Numbered from the stretch's first letter, positions 1-9,089 are shown. The stretch is 64,000 nucleotides of DNA from Paenibacillus woosongensis (GCF_030122845.1 NZ_CP126084.1:3100001-3164000); one strand, 5' to 3'. Notes: generated by a model not told the origin, from the letters alone. Made by a program: numbers and translations.

Positions 1-84
1 GAGCGCATTTGGCTTTTGGCCGCATCCCGCGGTTACGGCAAGCAGAAGCACCAAAACGCCGATGATCCATAGTTTTCTGTTCAT
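1..84 (-). CDS. N-terminus of a lipoprotein (partial, cut by window edge)
   Basis: Only the first 28 codons lie in the window. They encode a lysine/arginine-led hydrophobic signal peptide ending in T-A-G-C, followed by GQKP, so a lipoprotein signal with Cys21 as the lipidation site is likely. The ATG has a strong purine-rich ribosome site just upstream. The Cys-Gly-Gln-Lys-Pro start matches that of the GerMN lipoprotein at 1822-2379, and both genes follow an amidase, so I infer a paralogous GerMN-type lipoprotein. The body is outside the window, so the domain itself is not seen. Confidence 0.6.
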   Translation of the reverse strand, partial: MNRKLWIIGVLVLLLAVTAGCGQKPNAL

Positions 85-110
85 GGTCACTTCCTCCTCC
101 TCTAAAGGTG

Positions 111-140
111 TTCAGGAAGCCGGCAAGCCGGCTTCCTGAA
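111..140. repeat. Perfect 13-bp inverted repeat, 4-nt loop
   Basis: Arms TTCAGGAAGCCGG and CCGGCTTCCTGAA enclose CAAG. It lies between the first amidase stop and the next gene's start. There is no T-run on the minus strand, so it looks more like an intercistronic stability or partial-termination hairpin than a full terminator. Confidence 0.7.
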
Positions 141-162
141 TGCACATTTTATGAGCCGCTGG

Positions 163-1599
163 CTATTTTAAACCCAAATACTCTTTGATTCCGTCGACAA
201 CGCCCTGGGCTACGCTGTTCTGGAATTTCTCCGTATACAGCAGGGCCTCATCGCTCTTATTGCTTAAATAACCAACTTCCAGCAGCACCGCTGGCATTGT
301 TGTTTCTCGGGTAACGTGCAGACTCTTTGCCCGTACTTTCCGATCGGACAGACCGGAGGACTTGACCAGATATTTATGCATGACATTTGCAAATGGCACG
401 CTTTCTTGCCGCGTATAATATGTTTCTACGCCGCTGGCCGTCGCCGATCCGCTATTGGCATGAATGGATACGAATACGTCGGCATTCAGATTGTTAGCCA
501 GTTTGGCCCGGTCTTGCAGCGTCACGTACACATCTGTACTGCGCGTAAGCACATAGTCCAGCTGCGTTTCTTTCTTCAATAACGCTTCGACTTTCTTGAC
601 GATAGAGAGGTTAAGATCCTTCTCTTTCTTCTTCGTTACGCTGATGGCGCCCGGATCTGTACCTCCATGCCCCGCATCGATGACGACCAGCGGTTTGCCG
701 CTGCCTTTCGATGGATAGCTCTGATCCACATTCAAATCAATGATGACATAACCGTCGTTTGCATTCAGCAAAGAATAGTTCCTTGCACCTGACAAATCCA
801 TGACAATCCTTATCGTTGAAGGATTATCGCTGAACTGCGAGTAGCGGATTTTGGTTACATCCGGATAATCGTTAATGTCCATGAATCCGGTCTGGAATGC
901 ATCCAGTGAATGATTGCTTGAAAATGATTCATCAAAGCGGGCATTTGGTATATCGATGACGATCCGGTCTGGTCCCGTCAAGCGAAATACATCGGGGGTT
1001 ACGTTTTTGTCTACCGCAATAATCAGGCGATTGGCATCAAAACCGATGCCTTTTACACCCGCCAAATTTTGTTGTTCCGGCACAGGAATGCCGGAACCGT
1101 TCCCTGGACTTCCGCTGTCTGAACCGGTGTTGCCAGTGTTTCCTTCTATTCCGTTTCCGCTTCCATGATCCGGGGTAATTAAATATACCGTCTTCGTAGC
1201 GTTGTCCCAGCCTACAGTAAGACCCATTTGTTCACTAACAAAACGAAGCGGCACTAGCGTCGTATCCTCTTTCAGTATCGGAGCAATGCCAAGGGCCAGC
1301 TTCTTGCCATTCACCGTAGCACTTGCCTGATTCAAAACCAGCTTAATCGTTGTATCGCTTTGCTTTATAGTTACCGTGCGCGTCCCTTTTTCCCAATCGA
1401 CGTCAAAACCCAGCTCCTCCATGACGACACGAATCGGAATCATCACATTGCCTTTCACATTCTGAACCTGGCCGTTCTTCGGCAAGTTCAGCGCTTCTCC
1501 GTTCAAATAGATGCTAGTGCCTCCTCCGGCAGCTTGTCCTATTGTGGGAAAAGCGAAAATACATACGAGTATGAATACCAAAAAACCAATTCTTCTCAT
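163..1599 (-). CDS. N-acetylmuramoyl-L-alanine amidase (Cu-amine-oxidase-N, AMIN, Amidase_3)
   Basis: Secreted peptidoglycan amidase that would cut the bond between muramic acid and the stem peptide. It has a signal peptide (residues 1-23), a copper-amine-oxidase N-like domain (about 30-140, with the PIRVVMEELG and PLRFVSEQMG motifs typical of Paenibacillus wall proteins), a Gly/Ser/Asn linker, an AMIN domain (about 180-290) and a C-terminal Amidase_3 domain (about 303-478). Likely zinc ligands are His311 (DAGHGG), Glu326 and His380 (SIHANSG), with catalytic Glu441 (LLEVGYL). The ATG follows an AGGGGTGA ribosome site. It is a close paralogue of 2429-3931 and is likewise followed by a lipoprotein gene. 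Confidence 0.93.
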   Translation of the reverse strand: MRRIGFLVFILVCIFAFPTIGQAAGGGTSIYLNGEALNLPKNGQVQNVKGNVMIPIRVVMEELGFDVDWEKGTRTVTIKQSDTTIKLVLNQASATVNGKKLALGIAPILKEDTTLVPLRFVSEQMGLTVGWDNATKTVYLITPDHGSGNGIEGNTGNTGSDSGSPGNGSGIPVPEQQNLAGVKGIGFDANRLIIAVDKNVTPDVFRLTGPDRIVIDIPNARFDESFSSNHSLDAFQTGFMDINDYPDVTKIRYSQFSDNPSTIRIVMDLSGARNYSLLNANDGYVIIDLNVDQSYPSKGSGKPLVVIDAGHGGTDPGAISVTKKKEKDLNLSIVKKVEALLKKETQLDYVLTRSTDVYVTLQDRAKLANNLNADVFVSIHANSGSATASGVETYYTRQESVPFANVMHKYLVKSSGLSDRKVRAKSLHVTRETTMPAVLLEVGYLSNKSDEALLYTEKFQNSVAQGVVDGIKEYLGLK

Positions 1600-1756
1600 C
1601 CGTCACCCCTACCATCTTAAAATTTTGCCTCGTGATGACCGATGACTTAAGCCCTGTTCATCGGCATCACCAGACGACATATTAGACGTCCAGAATAACT
1701 AAAAGTTGCGTAATCTTTCCTGTTTTCCGACAATAGTCCCTACGTCGGCCGGAACA

Positions 1757-1801
1757 AAAAAAGACTATTTTCAAGCCCGAAAGCTTGGAAATAGTCTTTT
1801 T
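1757..1801 (-). terminator. Rho-independent terminator after the GerMN lipoprotein gene
   Basis: The hairpin has arms AAGACTATTT and AAATAGTCTT, extended inward by CAAGC/GCTTG. T-runs flank it on both strands, so it could work in both directions. It separates the two amidase-lipoprotein cassettes. Confidence 0.85.
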
Positions 1802-1821
1802 CACTTGAGCAATCCCTGTAT

Positions 1822-2379
1822 TTAACGAGTCATCGGATGGTCGAGTTCCACATGCCCCATGAGACTTTCTACCTGTTCTCCACCGACCGTAAGCTCCAGG
1901 CTCCGAACCTCATCGAATTGGAACATCGTCGCTTTCAGTGAATCGATAGCCAGTACTTCGCCGCCCGAGCCAAGACGGGCCTCGTCAGGCAGCCCGATAT
2001 CAATATGGAGCTCCCCGTCCGTAAAGGTAACTTTGTTTAAAATGGCCTTCTCCCATAGTGAGAACAAGCCGTTTTCAGAAACCTGAAGCTGCTTAAAAGC
2101 TTCGGCATACTTGTCCTCATTTTGCTCGAATCGGATCTCGCGCTGCACCTTCGTCAGCTCCATGAGATCATCATCCGTAAAATACAATTCTACTTGCAAG
2201 GTTTGCAGATTCGGCTCCTCAACCTGTGTATTATTCTGTCCTGACCCTTGGGAAACATTAGGTTCGGTTACTTGAGCCGGCTGCTGCTCTCCTTCCGGAG
2301 CAGCTTGGGGCTTCTGCCCGCATCCGGCAAGCGCGGCCGCAAGCACAAGCACAGTTCCAGCCATAACAAGCTTTTTCAA
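1822..2379 (-). CDS. GerMN-domain lipoprotein
   Basis: 185-residue lipoprotein with a signal peptide ending L-A-G-C (Cys20), a Gln/Pro/Asn-rich linker (about 22-58) and a GerMN-like domain (about 60-180: VELYFTDDD near the start, the SGGEVLAIDSL segment, then LTVGGEQVESL). In spore formers GerM-type domains occur in wall-associated sporulation and germination proteins that act beside amidases. It lies 49 bp downstream of the second amidase and is probably cotranscribed with it. An exact role in germination or vegetative wall turnover cannot be read from sequence. Confidence 0.85.
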   Translation of the reverse strand: MKKLVMAGTVLVLAAALAGCGQKPQAAPEGEQQPAQVTEPNVSQGSGQNNTQVEEPNLQTLQVELYFTDDDLMELTKVQREIRFEQNEDKYAEAFKQLQVSENGLFSLWEKAILNKVTFTDGELHIDIGLPDEARLGSGGEVLAIDSLKATMFQFDEVRSLELTVGGEQVESLMGHVELDHPMTR

Positions 2380-2428
2380 AACGATTCCCCCTCTCTATTA
2401 CAATCTATACCCGCTTCGTTAGTTTCTG

Positions 2429-3931
2429 TCACAAGCCTAAATACTCTTTAATCCCGGCCATAATGCCTGCTGCAATTCTATCCTGTACGGCTGGATCTTT
2501 CAACACCGCGTCATCCTGGGGGTTGCTGAGGAAGCCTGCCTCCAGCAGTATCGCCGGCATCGTCGTCTCGCGCGTCACTTTCAAATTCTGGTGCTTCACC
2601 TTGCGGTCGTTCAACCCGGTTGCTTCGATCATGTATTTATGTACCGTATCCGCAAGAGGAATGCTGACGTCCCGGGTATACAGCGTCTCGGTTCCAGTGG
2701 CTGTTGCAGAACCGCTATTGGCATGAATCGAAATAAAAATGTCAGCTTGCAAATCGTTTGCAATTTGTACCCTTTCGTCCAGCGTCGGATATGTATCGTC
2801 GCTTCGCGTCAGCACCGTAATAATCTGCGTCTCCTGCTGAAGCAGCTCATTCACTCGTAGTGCAATCGCCAGATTGAAATCCTTCTCCCGTCCCCCCGTT
2901 ACGCTCGGGGCTCCCGGATCCTTCCCGCCATGTCCAGCATCAATGACAACAAGTCTTTTGCCGTCCGGCCTTGCCGGAATTACAGGTATCACAGGAGGAG
3001 TCGCGGCCTCCAAGGTCAGATCGACAAAGAGTGATCCGTTCTCGTTTGTAACTGCGAATTCCCTGCTCTCGTTCAAGTCGATAACGATTCTAATCGTAGA
3101 TGGATCATTGCTGAATAAGGCATAGCGTATTTTCGCCACTTCCGGGTAACCCTCAACCGCCAATTGTCCCTGGCTTGTCGCGTCCAGTGGCAGCGCATCC
3201 ATGAATCCGGCGGCAAATTTAGCGTTCGGGATGTCAATCACAATCCGTTCCGGATCTGTCATCTTGAATACGTTTGGCGCTACCGGACGATCGGCTGAAA
3301 TCATTAGGCGATTCTCGGTGAAGCTTAAGCTGCTGATCGCCGCGAGATCTCCTTGACTATGATCATGGTCCGCCTGTGAACCGGCATTGCTTCCTCCCGT
3401 ATTATCCGGCTGCTTTACTGGCTGCTGTGGAACAGCTTCCCCTTCGCCGGCTGGAGGCGTACTGACCCCTCCATTGACAACGCCACCGCCAGAACCGCCG
3501 CTTTCACTGTACAGGTGCGCTGATTTTGTTTCGTTATCCCAGCTGACCTTCAGGCCCATCTGTTCACCGACAAAACGCAGCGGAACAAGCGTCGTGTTAT
3601 CCTGCAGCAGCGGCGGAGCGGACAAGCCAACCTCGCTGCCGTCCACAACAGCCTTAGGGTTGTCTATAAAAAGCTGCAGCAGCCGTTCGCCCTGCTTAAT
3701 CGTAACCGTCTCCGTCTGCTTCTCCCATCCAACCTCATAACCAAGCCCTTCCGAAATGATACGAATGGGAACCATAACGCTGCCATTAACCAGACCTGCT
3801 TGTGCAGCGCCTGGCTGCTCCAGCTCCTGGCCGTCCAAATAAATTGCATGACCGGCGGCAGATGCCTCCCCAATGCCCGGCAAAGCCCACAGCATTACAA
3901 CCAGCATCAACAGAAAACCTAACTTCTTCAT
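2429..3931 (-). CDS. N-acetylmuramoyl-L-alanine amidase (second paralogue)
   Basis: 500-residue secreted amidase with the same order as its neighbour: signal peptide, copper-amine-oxidase-N stalk (about 28-140), a His/Asp/Gln-rich linker, an AMIN domain (about 195-305) and Amidase_3 (about 320-500). The motifs DAGHGGKDPGA, SIHANSG and LLEAGFLSN supply the zinc and catalytic residues. An in-frame TTG lies 15 bases further upstream, but the GGTAGGGG ribosome site falls within that extension, so the ATG at 3931 is preferred. Zero-offset paralogy with 163-1599 points to duplication of a two-gene cassette. Confidence 0.93.
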   Translation of the reverse strand: MKKLGFLLMLVVMLWALPGIGEASAAGHAIYLDGQELEQPGAAQAGLVNGSVMVPIRIISEGLGYEVGWEKQTETVTIKQGERLLQLFIDNPKAVVDGSEVGLSAPPLLQDNTTLVPLRFVGEQMGLKVSWDNETKSAHLYSESGGSGGGVVNGGVSTPPAGEGEAVPQQPVKQPDNTGGSNAGSQADHDHSQGDLAAISSLSFTENRLMISADRPVAPNVFKMTDPERIVIDIPNAKFAAGFMDALPLDATSQGQLAVEGYPEVAKIRYALFSNDPSTIRIVIDLNESREFAVTNENGSLFVDLTLEAATPPVIPVIPARPDGKRLVVIDAGHGGKDPGAPSVTGGREKDFNLAIALRVNELLQQETQIITVLTRSDDTYPTLDERVQIANDLQADIFISIHANSGSATATGTETLYTRDVSIPLADTVHKYMIEATGLNDRKVKHQNLKVTRETTMPAILLEAGFLSNPQDDAVLKDPAVQDRIAAGIMAGIKEYLGL

Positions 3932-4130
3932 CGTATCCCCTACCAATCCCTTTTCCGCCCACCGGCTGTAATATTATACCAGGTTCAAACGACACCAAAA
4001 TATGACATGCTCGTACACGATCCCATGTCACCTTCTAATTAATCCCATACTATCAGAAAATTCGTCCAGATCATAGACTTTAATGCAAGATTCGCGAAAG
4101 AGATTCATATATTTGTAGTATGTTTATAGA

Positions 4131-4177
4131 CAAAAATAGACAGTCCCCGAACTACGCATGTAGGCCGGGGACTGTCT
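4131..4177 (-). terminator. leuCD terminator
   Basis: Twelve-base arms AGACAGTCCCCG and CGGGGACTGTCT, followed on the minus strand by ATTTTTG. It stands 18 bases after the leuD stop. Confidence 0.9.
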
Positions 4178-4194
4178 TTTATGCTGTGTTGGTA

Positions 4195-4797
4195 CTATGC
4201 CATCGAGTTGCTTGCTCTCTTCGCTTCATAAGCTGAGATGAGATCCTCATGCTGCAGCGTAAGTCCGATATCGTCCAGACCTTGCAGCAGGAACTGGCGG
4301 CGGTGCTCATCCAGATCAAACGAAATATGCAAGCCGTATTGATCTGTAATCGTTTTGTTCTCCAAGTCAACCGTCAGTTGATAACCCTCATGCGCAGCAG
4401 TGCGCTGGAACAGATCTTCAACCTGTTCTTCGGAGAGCTTGATCGGCAGAATGCCGTTTTTGAAACAGTTGTTATAGAAAATATCCGCAAAGGACGGAGC
4501 GATGACACAACGGAAGCCGTAATCCAGAATCGCCCATGGCGCGTGCTCACGGGAGGATCCACAGCCGAAATTGACTCGCGAGATCAGAATTGATGCTCCT
4601 TCATAGCGAGGCTTATTCAGCTCAAACTCCGGATTTATATTACCTTCCGTGTCAAAACGCCATTCATAGAACAAAAATTGTCCAAATCCAGTACGCTCAA
4701 TCCGTTTCAAAAATTGTTTAGGAATAATCGCGTCCGTATCTACGTTTACGCGGTCCACGGGACCGACGATGCCTGTAAGTTTGTTAAAAGCTTCCAT
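4195..4797 (-). CDS. leuD: 3-isopropylmalate dehydratase, small subunit
   Basis: 200 residues, the usual size. It is the swivel-domain subunit that works with LeuC to isomerise 2-isopropylmalate to 3-isopropylmalate in leucine synthesis. Visible family signatures include [16 protein letters not shown] near the N-terminus and [15 protein letters not shown]-like sequence (here [13 protein letters not shown]) about residue 75. It lies 27 bp downstream of leuC and ends at a strong terminator, so leuCD is the 3' end of its transcript. leuA and leuB are not next to it. Confidence 0.97.
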   Translation of the reverse strand: MEAFNKLTGIVGPVDRVNVDTDAIIPKQFLKRIERTGFGQFLFYEWRFDTEGNINPEFELNKPRYEGASILISRVNFGCGSSREHAPWAILDYGFRCVIAPSFADIFYNNCFKNGILPIKLSEEQVEDLFQRTAAHEGYQLTVDLENKTITDQYGLHISFDLDEHRRQFLLQGLDDIGLTLQHEDLISAYEAKRASNSMA

Positions 4798-4824
4798 GAT
4801 TAGTTCTCCCCTCTTTCGCCTTCG

Positions 4825-6252
4825 TTAGCTAACGACTTCGCTTTTCACATTCCATTCGCGGACATCCACGAAGCGGCCTTTAATCGCTGCCGCCGCCGCC
4901 ATTGCCGGAGAAACGAGATGCGTTCTTCCGCCGCGGCCTTGACGTCCTTCGAAGTTCCGGTTGGAGGTGGAAGCACAGCGTTGGCCCGGATCCAAAACGT
5001 CGGGATTCATGGCAAGACACATACTGCAGCCCGCATCGCGCCATTCAAAGCCAGCCTCAATAAATACTTTGTCCAGGCCTTCCTTCTCTGCCTGCAGCTT
5101 CACGCGGCCTGAACCAGGAACAACGATTGCCGTTACTTTGTCAGATACTTTGTAGCCTCGTGCGATTTGTGCTGCGGCGCGGAGATCCTCAATACGCCCA
5201 TTCGTACATGAGCCGATAAATACATAGTCGATTTCGATGTCAGTCATCGGCGTGCCCGGAGTAAGCCCCATATATTCAAGTGCTTTCTCGGCAGCCTTGC
5301 GTTCGTTTTCCGATGCAAAGTCATTCGGGTTCGGTACGGTTGCGTTGATATTCGTTCCCATACCCGGGCTCGTGCCCCATGTCACTTGCGGAATCAATGC
5401 ATCAACGTCAAATTCCACGACACGGTCATACTCGGCGCCCTCATCTGTAGTAAGCTTCTTCCACTCCGCTACAGCGCGATCAAAGGCTTCACCTTGCGGA
5501 ACATGCTCGCGGCCGCGCAGATATTCGAAAGTCGTCTCGTCTGGAGCAATCAATCCTGCTCTGGCTCCAGCTTCAATGGACATATTACATACGGTCATTC
5601 TTTCTTCCATCGTTAGCTCGCGGATTGCCTCACCGGTATATTCGATAACGTAACCTGTTGCAAAATCCGTTCCATATTGGGCAATAACGCCCAGAATCAT
5701 ATCCTTAGCAGTAACGCCAGGTTTGCGTTTTCCGACAAAACGTACCTCCAGCGTCTTCGCCTTGGCCTGCTGCAAGCACTGCGTAGCCAAAACGTGCTCT
5801 ACTTCACTCGTACCGATACCGAATGCCAGCGCGCCGAATGCTCCGTGCGTAGAAGTATGGCTGTCGCCGCAGACGATCGTTTTACCTGGATGAGTCAAAC
5901 CCAGCTCTGGCCCCATAACGTGTACGACGCCCTGATCGATCGTATCCAAATCGTAAAGCGTTACGCCGAAATCGCGGCAGTTCTTCGTAAGCGTATCGAT
6001 CTGCTGCTTGGAAATCGGGTCTTTAATGTTGAAACGGTCTTTCGTCGGAACGTTGTGGTCCATCGTCGCAAAAGTCAGCTCCGGACGACGTACCTTGCGC
6101 CCGCTGAGGCGCAGTCCCTCAAATGCCTGCGGAGAGGTTACCTCATGCACCAAATGCAAATCGATATAAATGATGCTTGGTTTTCCTTCTTCCGCATAAA
6201 TCACGTGATTGTCCCAAATTTTCTCATACATTGTCTTTTTAGCATTACTCAT
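4825..6252 (-). CDS. leuC: 3-isopropylmalate dehydratase, large subunit
   Basis: 475-residue aconitase-family iron-sulfur enzyme; with LeuD it forms isopropylmalate isomerase. The [4Fe-4S] ligand motifs are present: GSCTNGR about residue 350 and GCSMC about residue 412. The open frame extends 72 bases further upstream, but the ATG beginning [13 protein letters not shown] has a GGGGTGA ribosome site and matches the family length, so I use it. The upstream region has a sigma-A-like promoter and a LysR-type palindrome (separate entry), suggesting regulation by the nearby LysR protein. Confidence 0.96.
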   Translation of the reverse strand: MSNAKKTMYEKIWDNHVIYAEEGKPSIIYIDLHLVHEVTSPQAFEGLRLSGRKVRRPELTFATMDHNVPTKDRFNIKDPISKQQIDTLTKNCRDFGVTLYDLDTIDQGVVHVMGPELGLTHPGKTIVCGDSHTSTHGAFGALAFGIGTSEVEHVLATQCLQQAKAKTLEVRFVGKRKPGVTAKDMILGVIAQYGTDFATGYVIEYTGEAIRELTMEERMTVCNMSIEAGARAGLIAPDETTFEYLRGREHVPQGEAFDRAVAEWKKLTTDEGAEYDRVVEFDVDALIPQVTWGTSPGMGTNINATVPNPNDFASENERKAAEKALEYMGLTPGTPMTDIEIDYVFIGSCTNGRIEDLRAAAQIARGYKVSDKVTAIVVPGSGRVKLQAEKEGLDKVFIEAGFEWRDAGCSMCLAMNPDVLDPGQRCASTSNRNFEGRQGRGGRTHLVSPAMAAAAAIKGRFVDVREWNVKSEVVS

Positions 6253-6342
6253 CGTATTCACCCCACTGAAGGATTCGAACATGTAACGAAGCAATAGAGA
6301 GAACATAAACTTGCTTTTATCCACGCTTCGTATGTTGTCATT

Positions 6343-6408
6343 AATATATCATCTCTCTATTGATTGTTCCAAGATATAATTTCTATAATAGTTATAGGAT
6401 TTAGCTAT
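6343..6408 (-). promoter_or_regulatory. leuC promoter with a LysR-type box near -65
   Basis: On the minus strand TTGGAA (6367-6372) and TATATT (6343-6348) are 18 bases apart, predicting a start near 6336. The palindrome ATAG-N7-CTAT sits at 6394-6408, inside the longer TTATAG-N7-CTATAA, about 58-72 bases upstream of that start. That matches the T-N11-A recognition site of LysR-type activators. A second symmetrical element, CTATAA-CTA-TTATAG-like, overlaps at 6383-6397. Confidence 0.5.
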
Positions 6409-6440
6409 AAAGGAGAGGTAGTGGTCAAGTGCCCCCGACT

Positions 6441-6489
6441 AAAAAGAGACCTTCGCAGCAAGCTGGCTGGCTATGCCGTGAAAGCCTCT
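6441..6489 (-). terminator. lepB terminator
   Basis: Minus-strand arms AGAGGCTTTC and GAAGGTCTCT pair fully if two G-U pairs are allowed, and are followed by TTTTTAG. It is 38 bases after the lepB stop. Confidence 0.75.
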
Positions 6490-6526
6490 TCTTTCGCCGT
6501 GTCGCATAACACCGTGGCATCCCTTT

Positions 6527-7084
6527 TTATTTAGTGAAGCCTTCGATTCCCATGATATGGTCAAGCGGTACAGGCCCGATCATCCGGCTGTCTTTGCTGT
6601 TGTTGCGGTTGTCACCCATCACAAAGATATGGTCCTCGGGTACTTCCCATACCTGGCTTTGCTCCGCATACATTTGCTCTTTAATATATGGCTCCTCCAG
6701 CTGGACTCCGTTTCTGAACACTTGTCCGTCTTTAATCTCGATTACGTCGCCAGGCAGGCCGATCACACGCTTGACGTAGAAGAAGTCCTCTTTCTTGTTG
6801 CCTGACAAAATACGGATCAGCGGATGCTCGTTTACGCTGTCCCAGAAAGTTCGGTCGCGGTCAATGCGGCTGTCGATGATGACGATATCTTCATATTTCG
6901 GCAGCTTTTCCAGCGTGTGTGCTATTTTCCAGGCATAGATCCGCTGTTTGTCGTCCAGCGTAGGCTCCATGGAATGACCGTTCACCTTATATGGCTGAAT
7001 AACAAATATGCCGATAAACATGCTGATAATAAAACCGATGATTATAGACAGGCCCCAGCCCTGAACCTCTTTCCATATTTTCAT
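6527..7084 (-). CDS. lepB: Signal peptidase I
   Basis: 185-residue type I leader peptidase (SipS-like) that removes Sec and Tat signal peptides outside the membrane. It has one N-terminal membrane segment (about 12-30), the catalytic serine in NGHSMEPT (Ser38), the catalytic lysine in YVKRVIGLPGD (Lys105) and the conserved GDNRNNSKDSR box near the C-terminus. An ATG 18 bases upstream overlaps the GGAGG ribosome site, so the start at MKIWKEVQG is preferred. It has its own terminator and is a single-gene unit. Confidence 0.95.
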   Translation of the reverse strand: MKIWKEVQGWGLSIIIGFIISMFIGIFVIQPYKVNGHSMEPTLDDKQRIYAWKIAHTLEKLPKYEDIVIIDSRIDRDRTFWDSVNEHPLIRILSGNKKEDFFYVKRVIGLPGDVIEIKDGQVFRNGVQLEEPYIKEQMYAEQSQVWEVPEDHIFVMGDNRNNSKDSRMIGPVPLDHIMGIEGFTK

Positions 7085-7189
7085 AGAAACGGCAACCTCC
7101 ATTTACCAGATCATTTATAATAATTATACAACCAACTCGCCTAATAATAAAATTTTAGAGCAGAATACCTGCTTGAAGCATTAATAAGT

Positions 7190-7227
7190 CCTATATTTTA
7201 TTTAAAAATGATAGGCTATACTTATAG
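7190..7227 (+). promoter_or_regulatory. Candidate autoregulatory site upstream of lysR
   Basis: CCTAT (7190-7194) and ATAGG (7211-7215) face each other, followed by CTATA-CT-TATAG (7216-7227). These ATAG/CTAT half-sites resemble those before leuC. They lie 60-95 bases upstream of the lysR ATG, where LysR proteins usually repress their own genes. Confidence 0.35.
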
Positions 7228-7285
7228 AATGCTAATCACAGTCACGTACTGAATCGCTACACCAATTCAAGAAAAAGGTGATCTC

Positions 7286-8206
7286 ATGGAATTAAGGCAG
7301 CTCCTCTATACATTGAAGATTGCTGAGGAGCGTAACTTCTCCAGAGCGGCCGACAAACTCCATATCGCTCAGCCGTCGCTCAGCCAGCAATTGTCCAAGC
7401 TTGAACAGGAGCTGGGCGTCAAATTGTTCCAGCGTAATACGAGCACCGTAGAGCTTACGCATGCCGGAGCCAGCTTCATCAAGCATGCCCGCAAAATTAT
7501 GGATGCCGTCGAGCAGCTTCGCCAGGAGATGGACGACATTTCCCAGCTGCGCGCCGGGCGCGTAGTCATCGGGAGCATGCCGATAACGGGCTCACATCTG
7601 CTGCCCTATGTTCTGCCGGCGTTTAAAGAAGCCTATCCCGATATACAGGTTACTCTGCTGGAAGATACATCCTTGAACCTGGAGAAGCTCACGGCAGGCG
7701 GCGGTACGGATCTCAGTCTGCTCTCCCTGCCGCTGCAGGAGCCTTCTTTAACCTACGAGACGATCGGCGAGGAGAAAATCGATCTGGCCATCCCCCCGAA
7801 CCACTACCTCGCCGACCCCGGCAATCGGCCCCCGGGCGGAGTAGCTCTGGAGCAATTGTCCGGCGAATCATTCATCGTCCTAAAGAAGGGCCAAGGCTTC
7901 CGCAAAATCATGATTGATTTATGCCGATCTGCAGGATTTGACCCCGATATCGTGTTCGAGAGCAATAACATTGAGACCGTCCAATCCCTCGTTGCCGCAG
8001 GGATGGGCATTACCCTTGTACCGCGTTTTATTGCCCGGGCCAAGCGCAGCGAGCTGATTCCGGTATATGTCCCGCTGGCGGAGCCGGTTCCAAGCCGCAC
8101 GCTCGTAATTGCATATCGGAAAGGACGCTATCTGTCCAAGGCTGCCGAAGCTTTCATCGACACGTTCCGCACAACTATTGAGACGCGAATGAAGGAAGAG
8201 CCATAA
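7286..8206 (+). CDS. LysR-family transcriptional regulator
   Basis: 306 residues with the LysR arrangement: an N-terminal winged helix-turn-helix (about 1-60, with RNFSRAADKLHIAQPSLSQQ as the recognition region), a linker helix and a two-lobed effector-binding domain (about 90-300). The start has an AAAGGTGATC ribosome site. It is divergent from lepB and ends at a terminator shared with mtnU. The effector is unknown. ATAG/CTAT palindromes in its own upstream region and before leuC make leuCD the best candidate target, but that is inference. Confidence 0.93.
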   Translation: MELRQLLYTLKIAEERNFSRAADKLHIAQPSLSQQLSKLEQELGVKLFQRNTSTVELTHAGASFIKHARKIMDAVEQLRQEMDDISQLRAGRVVIGSMPITGSHLLPYVLPAFKEAYPDIQVTLLEDTSLNLEKLTAGGGTDLSLLSLPLQEPSLTYETIGEEKIDLAIPPNHYLADPGNRPPGGVALEQLSGESFIVLKKGQGFRKIMIDLCRSAGFDPDIVFESNNIETVQSLVAAGMGITLVPRFIARAKRSELIPVYVPLAEPVPSRTLVIAYRKGRYLSKAAEAFIDTFRTTIETRMKEEP

Positions 8207-8213
8207 CTGCAAG

Positions 8214-8260
8214 AAGGCTGTCCCCAGGCTAGTTAAGCCGAGGGGACAGCCTTTCTTTTG
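8214..8260. terminator. Bidirectional terminator between lysR and mtnU
   Basis: Twelve-base perfect arms, AAGGCTGTCCCC and GGGGACAGCCTT, then TTCTTTT on the plus strand. It lies between two converging genes. Confidence 0.85.
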
Positions 8261-8273
8261 GTCGCTCAGGATA

Positions 8274-9089
8274 TTAAGGTGTTACATTATACAGGCTTGG
8301 ACGCCGGTCCTCGAACACCGGAATCCTGGAACGAACCTCGTCGACCAAAGACAGATCAATCCGCCCGGCAATGATGCCTTCTTCTTCTCCGCCCTCGGCA
8401 ATGACTTCCCCCCATGGATCGATAATCATCGAATGGCCGAAGAAGTTATCTTTCCCGCTTAGTCCGGTGCGATTGCAGGCTATCACGTACATTTGATTCT
8501 CGATCGCCCTGGCCATCAGCAGTGTCCGCCAATGATGCAAACGGGGATGCGGCCATGCCGCCGGCACAAACAATATCTTAGCGCCCGTCAGCGCAAGCGT
8601 GCGCATAAGCTCGGGAAAACGGATATCGTAGCAGATGGAAGCTCCCGAGGTTTGTCCGTCCAAGTCAAAGGTCACCGCGGACTCCCCTGGCGCCAAGTGC
8701 TTCTCCTCCTGCATGAGCCGGAACAGATGCATTTTGGAATACGCCGCGACCTCTTCACCGCTCCCGTCATAAATCCGCATCGTATTGTACACGTCTCCCC
8801 CGCGCTTCTCCGCAATCGAGCCGGCTACAATGCGAACCGCATTACGCCGTGCGAAGCCGGAGATCCACTCCCGGGTCTCGCGCCCGTCCACGTCCGCCAA
8901 TTCATGGATTTGCTCCAGCGCGTACCCCGTGTTCCACATTTCCGGCAATACGATGACGTCCGGCTTGACGGCCTGGCTGACCGCCTTCTCCATCCAGCTC
9001 TCTACGATTTCGCGGTTTTCCGCGGGTCTGCCCATACGAATATCGCATTGAATCATGGCGATGTTCCATGATGTTTGCTGCTGAGTCAT
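8274..9089 (-). CDS. mtnU: Nitrilase-superfamily amidohydrolase, MtnU/omega-amidase-like
   Basis: 271-residue carbon-nitrogen hydrolase. The catalytic triad is visible: Glu50 (LPEMWNTG), Lys119 (YSKMHLF) and Cys153 (SICYDIRFPEL). B. subtilis YkrU/MtnU is the relative encoded beside the methionine-salvage transaminase MtnE; it is thought to act as an omega-amidase that hydrolyses the 2-oxoglutaramate left when glutamine is the amino donor. Here it is divergent from mtnE with 179 bp between the starts, which supports that pairing. Symbol assigned by context and similarity. Confidence 0.8.
   Translation of the reverse strand: MTQQQTSWNIAMIQCDIRMGRPAENREIVESWMEKAVSQAVKPDVIVLPEMWNTGYALEQIHELADVDGRETREWISGFARRNAVRIVAGSIAEKRGGDVYNTMRIYDGSGEEVAAYSKMHLFRLMQEEKHLAPGESAVTFDLDGQTSGASICYDIRFPELMRTLALTGAKILFVPAAWPHPRLHHWRTLLMARAIENQMYVIACNRTGLSGKDNFFGHSMIIDPWGEVIAEGGEEEGIIAGRIDLSLVDEVRSRIPVFEDRRPSLYNVTP

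Noticed and set aside
5677-6297. Open frame of 206 codons on the plus strand
   Set aside because: It is antisense to leuC, lacks a ribosome site and shows no recognisable motif; a shadow of the real gene.
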